This document shows positions 5,268 through 6,278 of a stretch of 6,278 bases of DNA, in pieces; the stretch's first letter is position 1; each line of letters begins with the position of its first letter. A program made the position numbers and the translations under genes. The DNA comes from Pseudomonadota bacterium (lineage in GTDB: Bacteria; Pseudomonadota; Gammaproteobacteria; Burkholderiales; Burkholderiaceae_E). The notes beneath the pieces were generated by a model that had not been told where the DNA came from, did no database searches, and saw only the letters and a program-made list of their open reading frames with translations. Location: assembly GCA_023389175.1 (NCBI GenBank), contig JAEWEW010000050.1, positions 1 to 6,278 on the forward strand, in the 5' to 3' direction.

Positions 5268-6278
5268 TCACCCGCCGAGGCGCTGTCTACGGCTGTGGTC
5301 ATGCACCGTTTCGACCAGGGCCAGGACGTTCTCCGGTGGCGTGAACTGGTTGATGCCGTGGCCCAGGTTGAAGACATGGCCATGCCCGTTCGTCGGCCGG
5401 CCGTAGCTCTCCAGCGTCCGGATCCCCTCGCGCCGGGCTTCATCCGGGCCTGCGAGCAGTGCCATCGGGTCCAGGTTGCCCTGGATCGCGCAGCGATCGC
5501 CGATTCGCCGGCGGGCCCGGCCGAGATTGACCGTCCAGTCCACGCCGACCGCGGCCGCGCCGATGCCGGCGAGCGCCTCGAGCCATTGACCCCCACCCTT
5601 GGTGAAGACAATGACCGGCACCGTGGACCCCAGATTGCGCACCACCTGTTCCAGGTAGGCAAGCGAGAAGGACTGGAAGTAGCCGTCCGCCAGGTTGCCG
5701 CCCCAGGTATCGAACAGCATCACCGCCTGCGCGCCGGCCTCGATTTGGGCGCCGAGATAGGCCGTCACCGCCGCGGTGTTGACTTCCAGCAGCCGCTGCA
5801 TCAGGTCCGGGCGGCGGTACAGCAGAGAACGGGCATGACGGAAGTCCGCGCTCCCGCCGCCTTCGATCATGTAGCAGGCGAGCGTCCACGGGCTGCCGGA
5901 GAAGCCGATCAGCGGAACGCGGCCGGCCAGGGCGCCGCGAATGGTGCGGACCGCATCGAGCACGTAGCCGAGATCGGCGACCGGATCCGGCACGCCGAGC
6001 CGCAGGATGTCCGCCTCGCTGCGCAGCGGATGGCGGAAGCGCGGCCCTTCGCCCTCGACGAAGGCGAGCCCCAGCCCCATGGCGTCCGGGATGGTAAGGA
6101 TGTCGGAGAACAGGATCGCCGCGTCGAGCGGAAAGCGCTCGAGCGGCTGCAGCGTCACCTCGCAGGCAAGCTCGGGCGTCCGGCAGAGAGTCATGAAGTC
6201 GCCGGCCCGGGCACGGGTGGCGTTGTATTCCGGCAGGTAGCGGCCGGCTTGGCGCATCAGCCAGATCGGCGTGTAGGG
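5268..6278 (-). CDS. hemE: Uroporphyrinogen III decarboxylase (5' end beyond window)
   Basis: This cytoplasmic TIM-barrel enzyme decarboxylates the four acetate side chains of uroporphyrinogen III to give coproporphyrinogen III in haem synthesis. The 336 visible residues start at PYTPIWLMRQAGRY, which is internal to the family's N-terminal motif, so roughly 20 codons lie past the right edge; the internal Met at 6255-6257 is not the start. E. coli HemE has 354 residues. In visible numbering, the substrate-binding MRQAGRYLPEY has R9, FSDILTIPDAMG has the catalytic D59, ACYMIEGGG has Y136, FDTWGG has T191 where human UROD has Ser219 (usual in proteobacterial enzymes), and FNLGHGI has H307. FTKGGGQWLE and QGNLDP are also typical. 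No truncation or frameshift is seen at the C-terminus. It lies 267 bp upstream of priA in the same orientation. Confidence 0.97.
   Translation of the reverse strand, partial: PYTPIWLMRQAGRYLPEYNATRARAGDFMTLCRTPELACEVTLQPLERFPLDAAILFSDILTIPDAMGLGLAFVEGEGPRFRHPLRSEADILRLGVPDPVADLGYVLDAVRTIRGALAGRVPLIGFSGSPWTLACYMIEGGGSADFRHARSLLYRRPDLMQRLLEVNTAAVTAYLGAQIEAGAQAVMLFDTWGGNLADGYFQSFSLAYLEQVVRNLGSTVPVIVFTKGGGQWLEALAGIGAAAVGVDWTVNLGRARRRIGDRCAIQGNLDPMALLAGPDEARREGIRTLESYGRPTNGHGHVFNLGHGINQFTPPENVLALVETVHDHSRRQRLGG

Noticed and set aside
5705..5707. Thr in place of the human UROD Ser219 in HemE as a lost active-site residue
   Set aside because: FDTWGG is the usual form in proteobacterial HemE and keeps a hydroxyl side chain.

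Overview
The window is a compact, GC-rich chromosomal segment. It most likely comes from a betaproteobacterium of the Rhodocyclales type (Azoarcus/Thauera/Aromatoleum-like). That placement is inferred from protein style, base composition and the gene order hemE-priA-rep next to a cytochrome c5 gene; no database search was possible. I see no mobile element, phage gene, CRISPR array, tRNA or rRNA.

Layout from left to right: (1) a plus-strand gene for a membrane-anchored monohaem c5-type cytochrome (48-695); (2) a 127-bp convergent intergenic spacer (696-822) largely filled by seven tandem 10/11-bp units, followed by a GC-rich hairpin; (3) minus-strand rep, a UvrD/Rep superfamily 1 helicase (823-2868); (4) minus-strand priA, the primosomal helicase PriA (2868-5000), whose stop codon overlaps the rep start as TGATG; (5) a 267-bp, comparatively AT-rich intergenic region (5001-5267) with two perfect DnaA-box matches, nested inverted repeats and possible priA promoter elements; (6) minus-strand hemE, uroporphyrinogen III decarboxylase (5268-6278), whose first roughly 20 codons lie beyond the right edge.

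How the genes fit together: PriA reloads the replisome at stalled forks and Rep clears obstacles ahead of forks and acts in a PriC-linked restart route in E. coli, so priA-rep is a coherent, translationally coupled replication-restart operon. HemE makes coproporphyrinogen III for haem, and the cytochrome at the other end is a haem protein. The two are not in one operon, so this link is thematic only.

No wholly new multi-gene system is visible; all four genes belong to well-known families. The parts most worth a second look are non-coding: the DnaA-box and inverted-repeat region upstream of priA, and the helically phased tandem repeat between the convergent cytochrome and rep genes. A possible non-canonical CTG start for PriA is also notable.
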